Source: Mangrovibacterium sp041596335 (GTDB lineage: Bacteria; Bacteroidota; Bacteroidia; Bacteroidales; Prolixibacteraceae). Taken from it: DNA of 64,000 nt. Under the pieces are notes generated by a model that saw nothing but the letters and a program-made list of their open reading frames with translations, made no database searches and was not told where the DNA came from. Position 1 is the first letter of the stretch, and each line of letters begins with the position of its first letter. The position numbers were made by a program, and so were the translations under genes. Shown one piece after another: positions 42,101 through 52,000 of the stretch. The stretch lies in contig NZ_JBFHIT010000003.1 in NCBI RefSeq assembly GCF_041596335.1, positions 124,001 to 188,000 on the forward strand. Direction: 5' to 3'.

Positions 42101-43789
42101 TTAAAATTTCACTGAATCCTTTAAAACCTCATTTCCGATTCTGGTAAATCGCTCTAACTCATTGATCGGCGATAAAATGGATATATTCTCAGATTCAGCA
42201 CCTTCAATTAAAATTGCTTCCGGTGAGTTAAAGTTGTAATCAATATCTTCAACTTCGACATTCTTGCAGTTGAATAACTTCAAAGCCCTATTATCGTCGG
42301 TTGTTAAACTAATATTGCTGATCTTTAATCCATTCACGTCAAAAGCAGTGAGGCCGCTTTTTGCTTCAAGAATCATGTTTTCCAACTCAACACTCTCAAG
42401 GTTCATCTCAGGCAAACCCTGCAGGAAAATAGCCTGTTGTGCACCTTTTAGGGTTATGCCAGATATTTTTATTTTTTTGAATTGAGGTGTTTTTTCATCA
42501 ATCGGGAACAATTCGGTTGAACCTTTCATTTGTCCTTCTTCAAGCGCTTCAGAAACAGAAAGTCCGCCATAGTACATGTTGAACGAAATGCCAATTGTTG
42601 GTATGTCCATCATTTTAATATCGGAGACAAAGACATTTTCGACGACACCACCCCTGCCACGTGTACTTTTAAAACGTAAACCAACATCGGTTCCAATAAA
42701 CGTACAATTGGAAACATGCATATTTTTAACACCACCTGACATCTCGCTACCAACAACTACACCTCCATGGCCGTGGTATACCACATTGTTTTTGATAATG
42801 ATGTTTTCACAGGGGATGCCTCTGCGTCGGCCATCTTCATCTTTCCCCGATTTAACGCATATTGCATCATCGCCAACATCGAAATTGCAGTTTTCAACGA
42901 GGACATTTTTACATGACTCGATGTCAAGTCCATCACCATTTTGAGAGTACCAGGGATTGCGAACGGTGATGTTTTTGATGGTCAGGTGTTCAACCACTAG
43001 CGGATGTATACACCATGCGGGGGAATTTTGAAAACCCGGTCCGTCAAACAATACTCTTTTACTGTTTTGAATACTGACCATGACAGGACGCAAAAAATCA
43101 CGGATGGCCTCAAAGTCTTCCTTTGTATTTAGATCATTTCTTACGTTCAAACTCCCTGTTCCAGCCATCCCTTTTCTATATTGTTCTGATGGGTACCATT
43201 CATCTCCGTTTTCACTAACAATCCCTCCTGAGGCGACCAATTTTTTCCATTGGCTAGCATTGAGCTTACTACGTTTAACAAATCGCCATGAATCTCCGGA
43301 GCCGTCCCAGATACCCATCCCAGTAAATGCGATGTTTTCAACATTTTTGCCATATATCGGCGAAATGCATCGCCAGGTATCCAAGCCTTCAAAACTAGTT
43401 TCGATAATCGGATACAGATCTTTGTCCGTGGAAAATACAATTAAAGCACCTGATTCAGCATGTAGTTCGAGGTTACTCTTTAGTATGATTGGTCCTGTTA
43501 GCCAAATTCCGGGTGGTATCACCACTTTACCTCCACCTTTGCTTGAAACAGCACTTATTGCATCGGCAAAGGCTTGTGTGTTCAAAATATGCCCCCCGCT
43601 TTTTGCTCCAAAGTCTTTGATGGATACAGTATAATCAGGAATTGCAGGTTCCTGAATATCCGGCATTTCAAATTCGAGTTTGTTTTCCGGGGCGTATTGA
43701 ATAGGAACTTTTTTAGAACTTTGGTTAGCATATCCTGTTGATACAACAGAGGATAACACAAATATTTTAATGAATGATCTGACTTTCAT
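42101..43789 (-). CDS. GH28 polygalacturonase-type hydrolase
   Basis: A 562-residue secreted beta-helix (signal peptide about 1-21). All GH28 active-site blocks are present: N284-G-D286 in SQNGDGLDIESC, the aspartate pair D307-D308 in VGDDAICVKSG, H341 in YHGHGG, and R372/K374 in GLRFKSTRG. About 60 extra residues near 165-230 (WKKLVASGGIVSENGDEWYP) form an insert seen in exo-acting or rhamnogalacturonan-specific members. It should hydrolyse galacturonic acid linkages after the esterases have acted. It sits between the CE8 and CE12 genes with gaps of 7 and 17 bases. Confidence 0.92.
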   Translation of the reverse strand: MKVRSFIKIFVLSSVVSTGYANQSSKKVPIQYAPENKLEFEMPDIQEPAIPDYTVSIKDFGAKSGGHILNTQAFADAISAVSSKGGGKVVIPPGIWLTGPIILKSNLELHAESGALIVFSTDKDLYPIIETSFEGLDTWRCISPIYGKNVENIAFTGMGIWDGSGDSWRFVKRSKLNASQWKKLVASGGIVSENGDEWYPSEQYRKGMAGTGSLNVRNDLNTKEDFEAIRDFLRPVMVSIQNSKRVLFDGPGFQNSPAWCIHPLVVEHLTIKNITVRNPWYSQNGDGLDIESCKNVLVENCNFDVGDDAICVKSGKDEDGRRRGIPCENIIIKNNVVYHGHGGVVVGSEMSGGVKNMHVSNCTFIGTDVGLRFKSTRGRGGVVENVFVSDIKMMDIPTIGISFNMYYGGLSVSEALEEGQMKGSTELFPIDEKTPQFKKIKISGITLKGAQQAIFLQGLPEMNLESVELENMILEAKSGLTAFDVNGLKISNISLTTDDNRALKLFNCKNVEVEDIDYNFNSPEAILIEGAESENISILSPINELERFTRIGNEVLKDSVKF

Positions 43790-43796
43790 ATAATTA

Positions 43797-44768
43797 TTAT
43801 TTTAGGTTTTGAAATAGTCTTACATCTGTTGCCCAGTTTCCCAGAATATTTTCTACCGTGTAACTTTGAGCTTGTTCTTTGTTTAGTTGATATGACCAGG
43901 TTACTCGCTGGTTCTCTATTGCCCCTTCTCCATAATTATCAAACTCGGCAAAAAAGGCAGTCTTTTCTTTTTGAGGATCATTCCAATTATGCCAACCTTC
44001 CGGCTTTATGTGCTTGCCAAGTTGACATCTAATAAATACCGATTTACCGTAAGGTCTCCAAGGCCTGCCCAAGTAAAATGTATTTTCCGAGGCATTCCCT
44101 GTAATTTTGCAATTCAGGAAAACAAAACCATAGTCGGTATATTGCTCGGTTGAAGGAGCTGTTATATAACCATGCTCTTTACAATAAATAAGGCAATCAT
44201 CAAAAACTACAGTTGACCAACCAAAAATGAAATCAACGGTTCCTTCGATGTAGCAGTTTCTGTAATATTGTCGACTTTTTTTCCCGGACGGGTAAAGTGT
44301 ATCCTGGCAGCCAATGAAACGGCAATTGTTGAATGCAACACGATCGCCGTCAATACGAACAGCAACCGCTTGTCCAACCGGGCCTGCAGAATTTTCGAAA
44401 GTGATGTTTTCGGCTGTAAAGCTTTCTCCAAAAATAAAAAAGGACGATGAGCCGGTTGTGCCGATTTCTTCACCAAATCGGTTTTTCTTTGACGCAAAAT
44501 CATCATAGGTCAATATCGTCCTGTCTCTTTCTTCGCCCAGAAAATAAACGTTGGTTTTACTGGATGCTAACACCAGTTTCTCTTTATAAATTCCTGCTTT
44601 GATATAGATAAGTGTCCTGTTTTTTCTGAAATCGGGGGTGGCATCGATTGCTTCCTGGACCGTTGTAAAATCACCGCTACCGTCTTGGGCTACCACAAAA
44701 TCGAAGTCACTTGCGAAAGAAACCCCACCTACGATAAAAAAAAACAATATACAAAATGCTTGTTTCAT
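43797..44768 (-). CDS. CE8 pectin methylesterase (second copy)
   Basis: A 323-residue secreted beta-helix (signal ending GGVSFAS, about residue 20). The catalytic set is complete: Q133 (GQAVAV), D156 (CQDTLYPSG), D179 (VDFIFG) and R235 (LGRPWRPYG). It demethylates homogalacturonan so that PL1 and GH28 can cut. Its start overlaps the end of the CE12 gene upstream by four bases, giving a coupled methylesterase and acetylesterase pair. Confidence 0.93.
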   Translation of the reverse strand: MKQAFCILFFFIVGGVSFASDFDFVVAQDGSGDFTTVQEAIDATPDFRKNRTLIYIKAGIYKEKLVLASSKTNVYFLGEERDRTILTYDDFASKKNRFGEEIGTTGSSSFFIFGESFTAENITFENSAGPVGQAVAVRIDGDRVAFNNCRFIGCQDTLYPSGKKSRQYYRNCYIEGTVDFIFGWSTVVFDDCLIYCKEHGYITAPSTEQYTDYGFVFLNCKITGNASENTFYLGRPWRPYGKSVFIRCQLGKHIKPEGWHNWNDPQKEKTAFFAEFDNYGEGAIENQRVTWSYQLNKEQAQSYTVENILGNWATDVRLFQNLK

Positions 44769-45586
44769 CTTTCAATACTTTTTTGAGTTGCCAACTCCAA
44801 CAGTCCTTCATAAACCAATTTTGAGACCACATCAGCACCTTCCGGCTGAAAATGGGTGTTGTCAGTTTCACCTTCCGGATAAGCCGGGTATTTTCCGGGG
44901 GAAAGGTTCATGAAATAATGATCTGATACATAGTCACGCCCTTTATCCGTAAAATAATCAATTGATCGTCGGTTTAAATCAATAAATAAAGTTTGAGTTT
45001 CTTCTGCAATTTCGATCACACACTCGGGGTAATTGCCATGTACATTTTTAAGCTCATGGTCTTCCCAAGGATAGTTGCGGGCAACAGGTGTAATCAGTAT
45101 GGGGACGGCCTGCTTTTGCTTGGTTTGATGAATGAACAAGCGTAAAAACTCCTTGTATCCTTCTTCGTTTACATATCGTTCTGTTTTGTTTTCAGCAGCA
45201 TCGTTATGTCCAAATTGCATCAAAACAAAATCGCCTTTCTGCAAGCCTTCATATACCTGACGCCATCGACCTTCTTGAAAAAAAGTACGCGTACTTCTCC
45301 CACCTCTGGCATGGTTTTCCACGATTATACTGTCCGCGTTAATTAGCGACTGAATCTTTTGCAAGGATTGACCTGACATGTATGGTTGGAACACTTGTCC
45401 CCATCCGGTAACCGGATACCGGTCGGTTTCGTAGTTGTCGTATTTTGTATAATCAGCCACAGTTGAATCACCAATCAGCCAGACTTTGGCGATATTCTTC
45501 GCTGTTTCCTGTTCTTGTTTTGAGCCTCCACATCCGGCAATTGAAAACATCATGAAAGCAAAAAGGTATTTTTTTATTTTGTTCAT
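44765..45586 (-). CDS. CE12-type rhamnogalacturonan acetylesterase lipoprotein, copy 2
   Basis: A 273-residue SGNH hydrolase with lipobox SIAGCGGS (Cys19), so unlike copy 1 it is membrane-anchored. The blocks are IGDSTVADY (nucleophile S41), NHARGGRSTRTF, MQFGHNDAAENK and DNTHFQPEGA. It removes acetyl esters from pectin. It is the third gene of the PL1 operon, 86 bases after GH43 with no visible terminator between. Having two CE12 copies, one lipidated and one soluble, suggests surface and periplasmic deacetylation. Confidence 0.92.
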   Translation of the reverse strand: MNKIKKYLFAFMMFSIAGCGGSKQEQETAKNIAKVWLIGDSTVADYTKYDNYETDRYPVTGWGQVFQPYMSGQSLQKIQSLINADSIIVENHARGGRSTRTFFQEGRWRQVYEGLQKGDFVLMQFGHNDAAENKTERYVNEEGYKEFLRLFIHQTKQKQAVPILITPVARNYPWEDHELKNVHGNYPECVIEIAEETQTLFIDLNRRSIDYFTDKGRDYVSDHYFMNLSPGKYPAYPEGETDNTHFQPEGADVVSKLVYEGLLELATQKSIER

Positions 45587-45672
45587 TCTTAAAAATTTCA
45601 GAAGTTGATTTGTAAAGCTCGAGGAACAACCATCTATTCGTTTAGGGGTGAGGCGGAAGCTTCCTTTAAAAG

Positions 45673-47316
45673 CTATTTCACCTCATTTGTTTTTTCGATC
45701 CTAAACCAATCAATATCTACCGTGCCCGAGTCGTTTGTTATTTCTTCGCCAAGAGCAAAATACCCTATTTTAGAGCCGATCCAGCGTCCTGGCTTTGCCT
45801 TCAAATCATCTCCAACTGGTTCGAAATGTTTACCATCTTCACTATAACTAAAGCTACAAATTGCACCTTTGTCAACCTGTATACGGAAAAAGACTTCATT
45901 TCCATTAAAAGTTTCCGAATGAAGCTCTTCTTCCTGACCACCGGTGCGGGCATTTTCACACTTAACGACTCTGATAATCAGCCTATCTTCTTTTTGCTTT
46001 AATGAAATGTATTGATAATCTTCACCCATCACCACAAAGCCGACTTCTTCATTTTCTGTTCGAGGAGTAAACCTCAGTTTTGTAGTGGCACTAAACTCTT
46101 CGGCCGGAAATTTTTGCATCAGAAGGTTGGGAACCATCCAAAGGCCATGATTAGTTGCTGGACGAACAACACAGTTCAATCTAAAAAAACCGAGATTGCC
46201 TGAAGGGAAACCATACGAGTAATGTGGATTGGCATGCCATTGCCACTGAAGCCCCATAGAACTTCCATTAAATTCATCGCTTACCGGAGGTGCAGCTATG
46301 GGGTATATTTTTCCTACATTTGGTTTTTTGCAAACAAGAACAGGCTGCCCAACTCCATCACGATCTTCATCAATTCCAATAACTGGCCAATCATCTGTCC
46401 ATGTCATCGGATTCAGATGAACAATTCGACCATAAGCTTCCTTGTCCTGAAAATGGATAAACCAGTGTTCTCCGGTTTTTGTATCAACCCAAGCTCCCTG
46501 ATGGGGCCCGTTGATATCCGTTTTGCCTTGTGTCATTACTGTCCTAACTTCGTAAGGGCCAAACACATTTTTTGAACGCAGCACAATTTGCCATCCGGTA
46601 GAGACACCACCTGCAGGGGCAAAAATGTAATAATACCCATTAGCTTTGTATAATTTCGGGCCTTCAACAGTTGGGTGTTCATCGTGGCCGTCAAAAACGA
46701 TTACTTCGCTGCCAACAACGGATGCTCCATCGGTGGTCATTTCCTGCACCATGACAACACTTTTAACACGTGCTCGGCTGCCAGCAAAAGCAAATGTCAG
46801 ATAAGCCCTGCCATCATCATCCCAAAGCGGAGATGGATCAATCAACCCTTTGCCACCTTTAACCAAAACCGGAGTAGACCAGGGGCCCTCAGGAATTGCG
46901 GCTTTGGTAAAGTAGATTCCAAAATCCGGATCCGGGTAGTAAATGTAAAACTCATCGTTATGGTAACGAATACTGGGAGCCCATACACCGTTTCCATGCT
47001 GAGGAATGTTAAAAACATCATCTGGAATCTGTTTCTCCAGCGCATAGCCAATGAGATTCCAGTTGACCAAATCTTTTGAATGAAGGATAGGTAGTCCTGG
47101 CACACAATTAAAAGAAGATGAAGTCATGTAGTAGTCCTCTCCAACACGCACAACGTCAGGATCGGAATAGTCAGCGTGAAGGATTGGATTTGTGTATGTT
47201 CCATCACCATTGTCAGCGGTCCAAGCATTTGAAACGTCGGTTTGACTATAAACAACAATTGATTGTAGTATTCCAGCCAAAATGATAAGGGTCGCTAGTG
47301 TTTTTTTCTTATTCAT
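45673..47316 (-). CDS. GH43 beta-xylosidase/arabinofuranosidase-type enzyme with C-terminal beta-sandwich
   Basis: A 547-residue secreted protein (signal ending VVYSQ, about residue 25). The five-bladed propeller at about 35-330 has the GH43 acidic triad: D52 in ADYSDPDVV (base), D160 in KGLIDPSPLW (pKa modulator) and E218 in HPTVEGPKLY (acid). The C-terminal domain at about 345-545 is a concanavalin-like beta-sandwich of the GH43_C2/DUF1349 type. The enzyme trims arabinose, xylose or galactose side chains from pectin; the exact sugar is not certain. Its start overlaps the PL1 gene end by eight bases, so both are translated together. Confidence 0.9.
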   Translation of the reverse strand: MNKKKTLATLIILAGILQSIVVYSQTDVSNAWTADNGDGTYTNPILHADYSDPDVVRVGEDYYMTSSSFNCVPGLPILHSKDLVNWNLIGYALEKQIPDDVFNIPQHGNGVWAPSIRYHNDEFYIYYPDPDFGIYFTKAAIPEGPWSTPVLVKGGKGLIDPSPLWDDDGRAYLTFAFAGSRARVKSVVMVQEMTTDGASVVGSEVIVFDGHDEHPTVEGPKLYKANGYYYIFAPAGGVSTGWQIVLRSKNVFGPYEVRTVMTQGKTDINGPHQGAWVDTKTGEHWFIHFQDKEAYGRIVHLNPMTWTDDWPVIGIDEDRDGVGQPVLVCKKPNVGKIYPIAAPPVSDEFNGSSMGLQWQWHANPHYSYGFPSGNLGFFRLNCVVRPATNHGLWMVPNLLMQKFPAEEFSATTKLRFTPRTENEEVGFVVMGEDYQYISLKQKEDRLIIRVVKCENARTGGQEEELHSETFNGNEVFFRIQVDKGAICSFSYSEDGKHFEPVGDDLKAKPGRWIGSKIGYFALGEEITNDSGTVDIDWFRIEKTNEVK

Positions 47317-48697
47317 AGCTTTTTTGATTAACTAATGAGTTAATGTAAACCTCGATATTTGTGTAATTTCTATCTATGTTTTTTGCATTGTTATCTGCAG
47401 TCTGAAAATCTGAATTGTTTTGTTCTTCCCATTGGTCAGGCATTCCATCGTTATCGGAATCAGGAAGTGGAGTTTTGGATTTGAGCTCCGGCCAGCCACC
47501 GACATCATTTTGTGAGTCAATGATACCATTTCGACCACCACGATAACTTTTCCCAAATGTTTCTCTGCCGGATTTCAGTTCTGCAACAATGCGTTTGTCT
47601 ACAGCATCGCGATATAAATTTGCTCCAACATACCGTACTATTTTGCGGTAAGCAGCTTCTGCTTTATCGGTTTTAATAGCAGTTTGAATGATTGGTTTGC
47701 TAAGTTTTGACCTGCTTTTAATATTTTCCGTAATTGCTTCTCCCTGCACCCCTTCTTCCCAATTATTATTGGAAACAGCAGGAAACCCTACAACAACATT
47801 ACCGTCAATGTAAAACCAGCCTGCACCCAGAACATCCGGATTACGACTTTCATCGAAGAAACTCTGGGTGAGGTCTAAAATTCGGTTTCGAATACTTTTT
47901 TTTGTGGCCGGTCCGGCTTTGAAGTAATTGTTTACAATGTTGTAATGGCCTTCTTCTCCTCCATAAATACTGTTATCTCCCCAATTGTAAATTACGTTGT
48001 TCCGGATATCAGCTTTTTCTTTTTCAGGATTGTTGGTGTACCTCGAACCATGTAACCTCGGATTCCTGCTTGTGTGGTCGGTTATGAGATTGTGATGGAA
48101 ACTTGCATTTAGTCCGCCCCAGATACCTCCATAACCATGTTCGCCTTTATGGTGAGTTGATTTGTAAAAACTTTCACTGATTATACACCATTGCATCGTA
48201 AAGTTTTCATTATCATAGAATGAAGCTACTTCGTCGTTTGACCAACTAAAACTACAATGGTCAATGATAACATTTTTAGTACGTATTCCAGTAATAGCAT
48301 CTTGTTCATCTTTTACGGTGTCACCTGGTCGAATCCGTATGTATCTAATAATTATATTGTCTGCATCGATTCTGAGTCCATAATTTTTTAAGCAAATACC
48401 GTCTCCGGGAGCAGTTTGTCCGGCTATCGTCAGGGCGCCGTTTTTAATGTGTATTGGTTTTTGTAGCTCAATGGTTCCGGAAACACGAAAGATGATGGTT
48501 CTTGCACCTTCTGCTTCAATAGCTTTCCGGAAGCTGCCATAGCCATGATCGTTGAGGTTATCGACAAACAAAACTACACCACTACGACCGCCACTAGTGT
48601 ATTTTCCACCTCCTTCAGCTCCTGGAAAAGCGATTATTTGTTGCGCCGAAGCCACACAAGAAAAAGAAATCAGTATTATAACGACAGCATACTTCAT
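47309..48697 (-). CDS. PL1 pectate lyase
   Basis: A 462-residue secreted beta-helix (signal ending VASAQQ, about residue 19). The start FPGAEGGGKYTSGGRSG (24-40) and the calcium and catalytic region with VIIDHCSFSWSNDE (143-156) and NPRLHGSR (R214, candidate base) identify PL1. A C-terminal stretch DSDNDGMPDQWEEQN (about 417-431) is a calcium-binding thrombospondin-type-3-like motif. It cleaves de-esterified homogalacturonan. It is the first gene of the minus-strand pectin operon, 350 bases from the HTCS stop, and the upstream region holds tandem palindromes (48925-48964) and a hairpin (48777-48815). Confidence 0.92.
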   Translation of the reverse strand: MKYAVVIILISFSCVASAQQIIAFPGAEGGGKYTSGGRSGVVLFVDNLNDHGYGSFRKAIEAEGARTIIFRVSGTIELQKPIHIKNGALTIAGQTAPGDGICLKNYGLRIDADNIIIRYIRIRPGDTVKDEQDAITGIRTKNVIIDHCSFSWSNDEVASFYDNENFTMQWCIISESFYKSTHHKGEHGYGGIWGGLNASFHHNLITDHTSRNPRLHGSRYTNNPEKEKADIRNNVIYNWGDNSIYGGEEGHYNIVNNYFKAGPATKKSIRNRILDLTQSFFDESRNPDVLGAGWFYIDGNVVVGFPAVSNNNWEEGVQGEAITENIKSRSKLSKPIIQTAIKTDKAEAAYRKIVRYVGANLYRDAVDKRIVAELKSGRETFGKSYRGGRNGIIDSQNDVGGWPELKSKTPLPDSDNDGMPDQWEEQNNSDFQTADNNAKNIDRNYTNIEVYINSLVNQKSYE

Positions 48698-48776
48698 TTG
48701 ATTTGAATTTGTATTATTGAATTCACCATATTATTTTTAATAGAAAAATGAGAAGGAGAACGATGTGCAGTATCAA

Positions 48777-48815
48777 GAGAGGAGATTGATGTTACCATAA
48801 TCAATCTCGACTCTC
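48777..48815. promoter_or_regulatory. Long hairpin upstream of the PL1 operon
   Basis: The 9-base repeat GAGATTGAT / ATCAATCTC (48782-48790 and 48800-48808) is extended by GAGAG / CTCTC outside it. It lies about 80 bases upstream of the PL1 start. It could be part of the leader RNA or an operator. No U-run follows, so a terminator is unlikely. Confidence 0.4.
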
Positions 48816-48924
48816 TAAAGTTTTAGTAGACTCCTTTCATTAGCGATGATATTCTTTCAAGATTTAAAATTAAGGAACGATTAACGAATGTGACATACAG
48901 GCTTTCCCAAAATCAACTGCAAGT

Positions 48925-48964
48925 ATTCCCCGATGAGGGGAAATATTCCCCAATAGCGGGATTT
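48925..48964. promoter_or_regulatory. Two tandem 20-base palindromes, candidate HTCS operator
   Basis: Copy 1 (48925-48944) reads ATTCCCC-GATGA-GGGGAAAT and copy 2 (48945-48964) reads ATTCCCC-AATAG-CGGGATTT. They follow each other with no spacer, so the half-sites repeat every two helical turns. They lie in the 349-base gap between the HTCS gene and the PL1 operon, 228 bases from the PL1 start. A dimeric AraC-type output domain such as that of the adjacent HTCS could use this arrangement. The position upstream of the promoter region fits an activator. The rest of the gap shows only the hairpin at 48777-48815. Confidence 0.5.
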
Positions 48965-49046
48965 CTGTACACAAACACCCATGTAGGCAGCCTGTGCATA
49001 GAAGTTTGGTGTTTATAGCTTGGGATTTATAAATAAGCAAAAAAAA

Positions 49047-52000
49047 TTATCTTTCTTGTTTTTTCGCAAGATAGTCGGTAGCACTCATGCCATATTCCCG
49101 TTTGAAACACTTTCGGAAATGTGATAAATCTTTAAACCCGACCTCGTAAGCAATTTCTGAAATATTCAATGTTTGCTGGTCTAGGAGTTGGATCGCCCTT
49201 TTTAAACGGATATGCCGGATAAATTCTTTAACAGTCATATCCGTAAGGGCATGAAGTTTCCGATAAAGCTGCATCCGACTGACCCCGACCTTTTGAGCGA
49301 AATTTTCTATATCCATTTCACTGTCAGAGATATTTGCCTCAACCACATCGACAACTCTTTTCAAAAATTTCTCGTCGGGAGACGCAATAACAACATTAGT
49401 TGGCTCCAGTACCATTGTTGATGTATATTTTTCTTTTAAGGAATCACGTATTGATATGGTATTTTCTACTTTTGCCTGTAATATCGATAGGTCAAAAGGT
49501 TTTGTGATGTAGTCATCGGCGCCTTTTGTTAAACCTCTTAATTCATGTTCTTTTGAGTGCATTGCAGTCAATAACAATACCGGGATATGAGAAGTACGTT
49601 CATCGTTTTTTAGTCGTTTACAGAATTCATAGCCGTCCATGCCCGGCATAATGACATCACTTATAATGATATCCGGTATGACTTCTAATGCTAATTTCCA
49701 TCCTTCTTCTCCATTTGCAGCTTGGAATATTTTATAAATCCTGTTAAAATGCGAAAAGATAAACTGCCGGACATCGGCATTGTCGTCAACTATTAGCATT
49801 ATCTTGGAATTGATGTCAGTATCTGAATCGGAAGATATCATTGGTTGCATAATCGGAGCGACTTTTAACGATTCATGGTCTTCAACAAAAGGTTCCGAAT
49901 TATCATCCAGACCTCCGATATAAGGGATTCTGATTGTAAATTTTGTTCCCTTGCCTTCTTTGCTCGTAACAAAAATGTTTCCTTTATGAAGTTTTACAAG
50001 GTCTTTAACCAGTGCCAACCCAATCCCTGTCCCTGAACTTTTGTCTTTTTCTTCGGACTGGAAGAACCGTGAAAACACGCGATTAATATTTTCACTTGAT
50101 ATTCCTTTGCCTGTATCTTTAATCGTAATTTCAATAAATTGTCTTTCAGATGATTCGGCATTGAAATCTTCATCATTAGAATCGAAAACCAACGAAAGGT
50201 TAACAGCAATAATACCGTTAACCTCCGTAAATTTAAATGCGTTTGAAAGCAAATTGTTGAGTATCCTTTCAATTTTGTCAGGATCAAAGGAAACAAACAA
50301 ACGTTTTTTTAGTGTATTGAATGAAAGTTTGATATCCTTTTCAATAGCATAATCATTAAAAGAACCAACAATATTGCGAATATAGGCTACTATATCTGCT
50401 TGTGTGAGATTGAGTGTCAGATTTCCCGTTTGTAGTTTTCTAAAATCGAGGAGTTGGCTGATTAATTTGTCCAAGTTTTGTGCATTCCTCTGAATCAACT
50501 TAAGATTAGCTTTTGTCTCGGAATCAGTCGATTCTGATTGAAGCAATTTATTAAGCGGCCCTAAAATAAGCGTGAGAGGAGTGCGAAGATCATGTGAGAC
50601 ATTTGTGAAAAATTTGAGCTTCATCATATCGACCTCATGCAGTTTTCTCGCATTAGCTCGTTCGATTACCAGTTGACTTTTAATTTTTTCACGATTAACA
50701 AAAAACTTTATGATTGCGTAAATCAAGAACATTACAACCAAAATGAGGGCAACAGAGAACCAAGTGGTTTTCCAAAAAGGTGGCAAGATTGTTATTGCAA
50801 GCTCAAGCTGGTTATCGTCTTGTTGACTACCGTCAACGATCCTCTTTACCAGAAGTGTATAATTTCCGGGATCTAGGTTTGTGTAGGTTAAAGTTCGGCT
50901 TCTGCTCGGTTCAGTCCAGTCATTATTAAAACCTACCAATTTGTACGAATAGAGATTATTCTCGCTATTTACATAATTTAGGGCTGCAAATTCAAGGGTG
51001 AAAACATTTTGTAAATAGTCAAATATTAGATGATCTGTTTCAGAGATACTTTTTTTAAGGATGGCTTTCTTACCATCTCCAATGGGTACCGATTTATTAA
51101 AAACCTTTAAGTCTGTAAACACTAGGGGCACATTAATATCAATTTCTCCAATTTCATCGGGATTGAACGAGATAAAACCTGAGAATGTGCCAAAAAGCAA
51201 TTCGCCGGAATCGGCTTTTAAGGCTGCTCCATAACAAAACTGATTGTTGCTAAGTCCATCTCTACTTGTGAAATTTTGAAATAAACCACGTGTTGGATTA
51301 AACTTTGAAAGCCCGTTTGAAGTGCTTATCCAAAGGTTTTTCGCATTATCTTCCAAGATACATAGCGCCTGATTATTAGCCAGCCCATGTTTTTCATTGT
51401 AATATTTCAGCGCTCCTTTCTCTTCCGAATACTGTGCAATACCTTTGTCGTTTGTCGCAATCCATATTCTGTTCTCTGAATCTACAAACATTGATCTGCT
51501 ATGTTCAAACCAACGATTTACGACTTTGTCGTCAAGATTATACTTAATTACTTCATCATTGCTTCCCATCCACAAATTCCCTTTTGAATCGGGCTCAATC
51601 CAGAGAATTTGTTCATCTCCATTTAGTTGAGGGTAATGAATAAAGGATGAAGTTGTTTCATCAAACCGGTCAATTCCTTTTGAAGTGGCTACCCAAATAT
51701 GATTGTCGCGATCCATACAAATATCCCAAACACGATTGTCTGATAACCAATTTGTATGACCCGCTTCTTTTTTGGAACGATAATTTTTAACTTCTCTTGT
51801 TTTTACATTAATCACGTCAACTCCGCCGAGAAACGTTCCAATCCATAAATTGCCTTTGCCATCATCAAGCAATGATTTGATACAGTTTTGCGATATAGAT
51901 TTTCCTGGAATACCATTGGCCATCAGATATTCGTAATCTCTTGTTTTCGGATTGTAAATATTGATCCCCCCATCTTCAGTACCGATCCATATTCCTCCAA

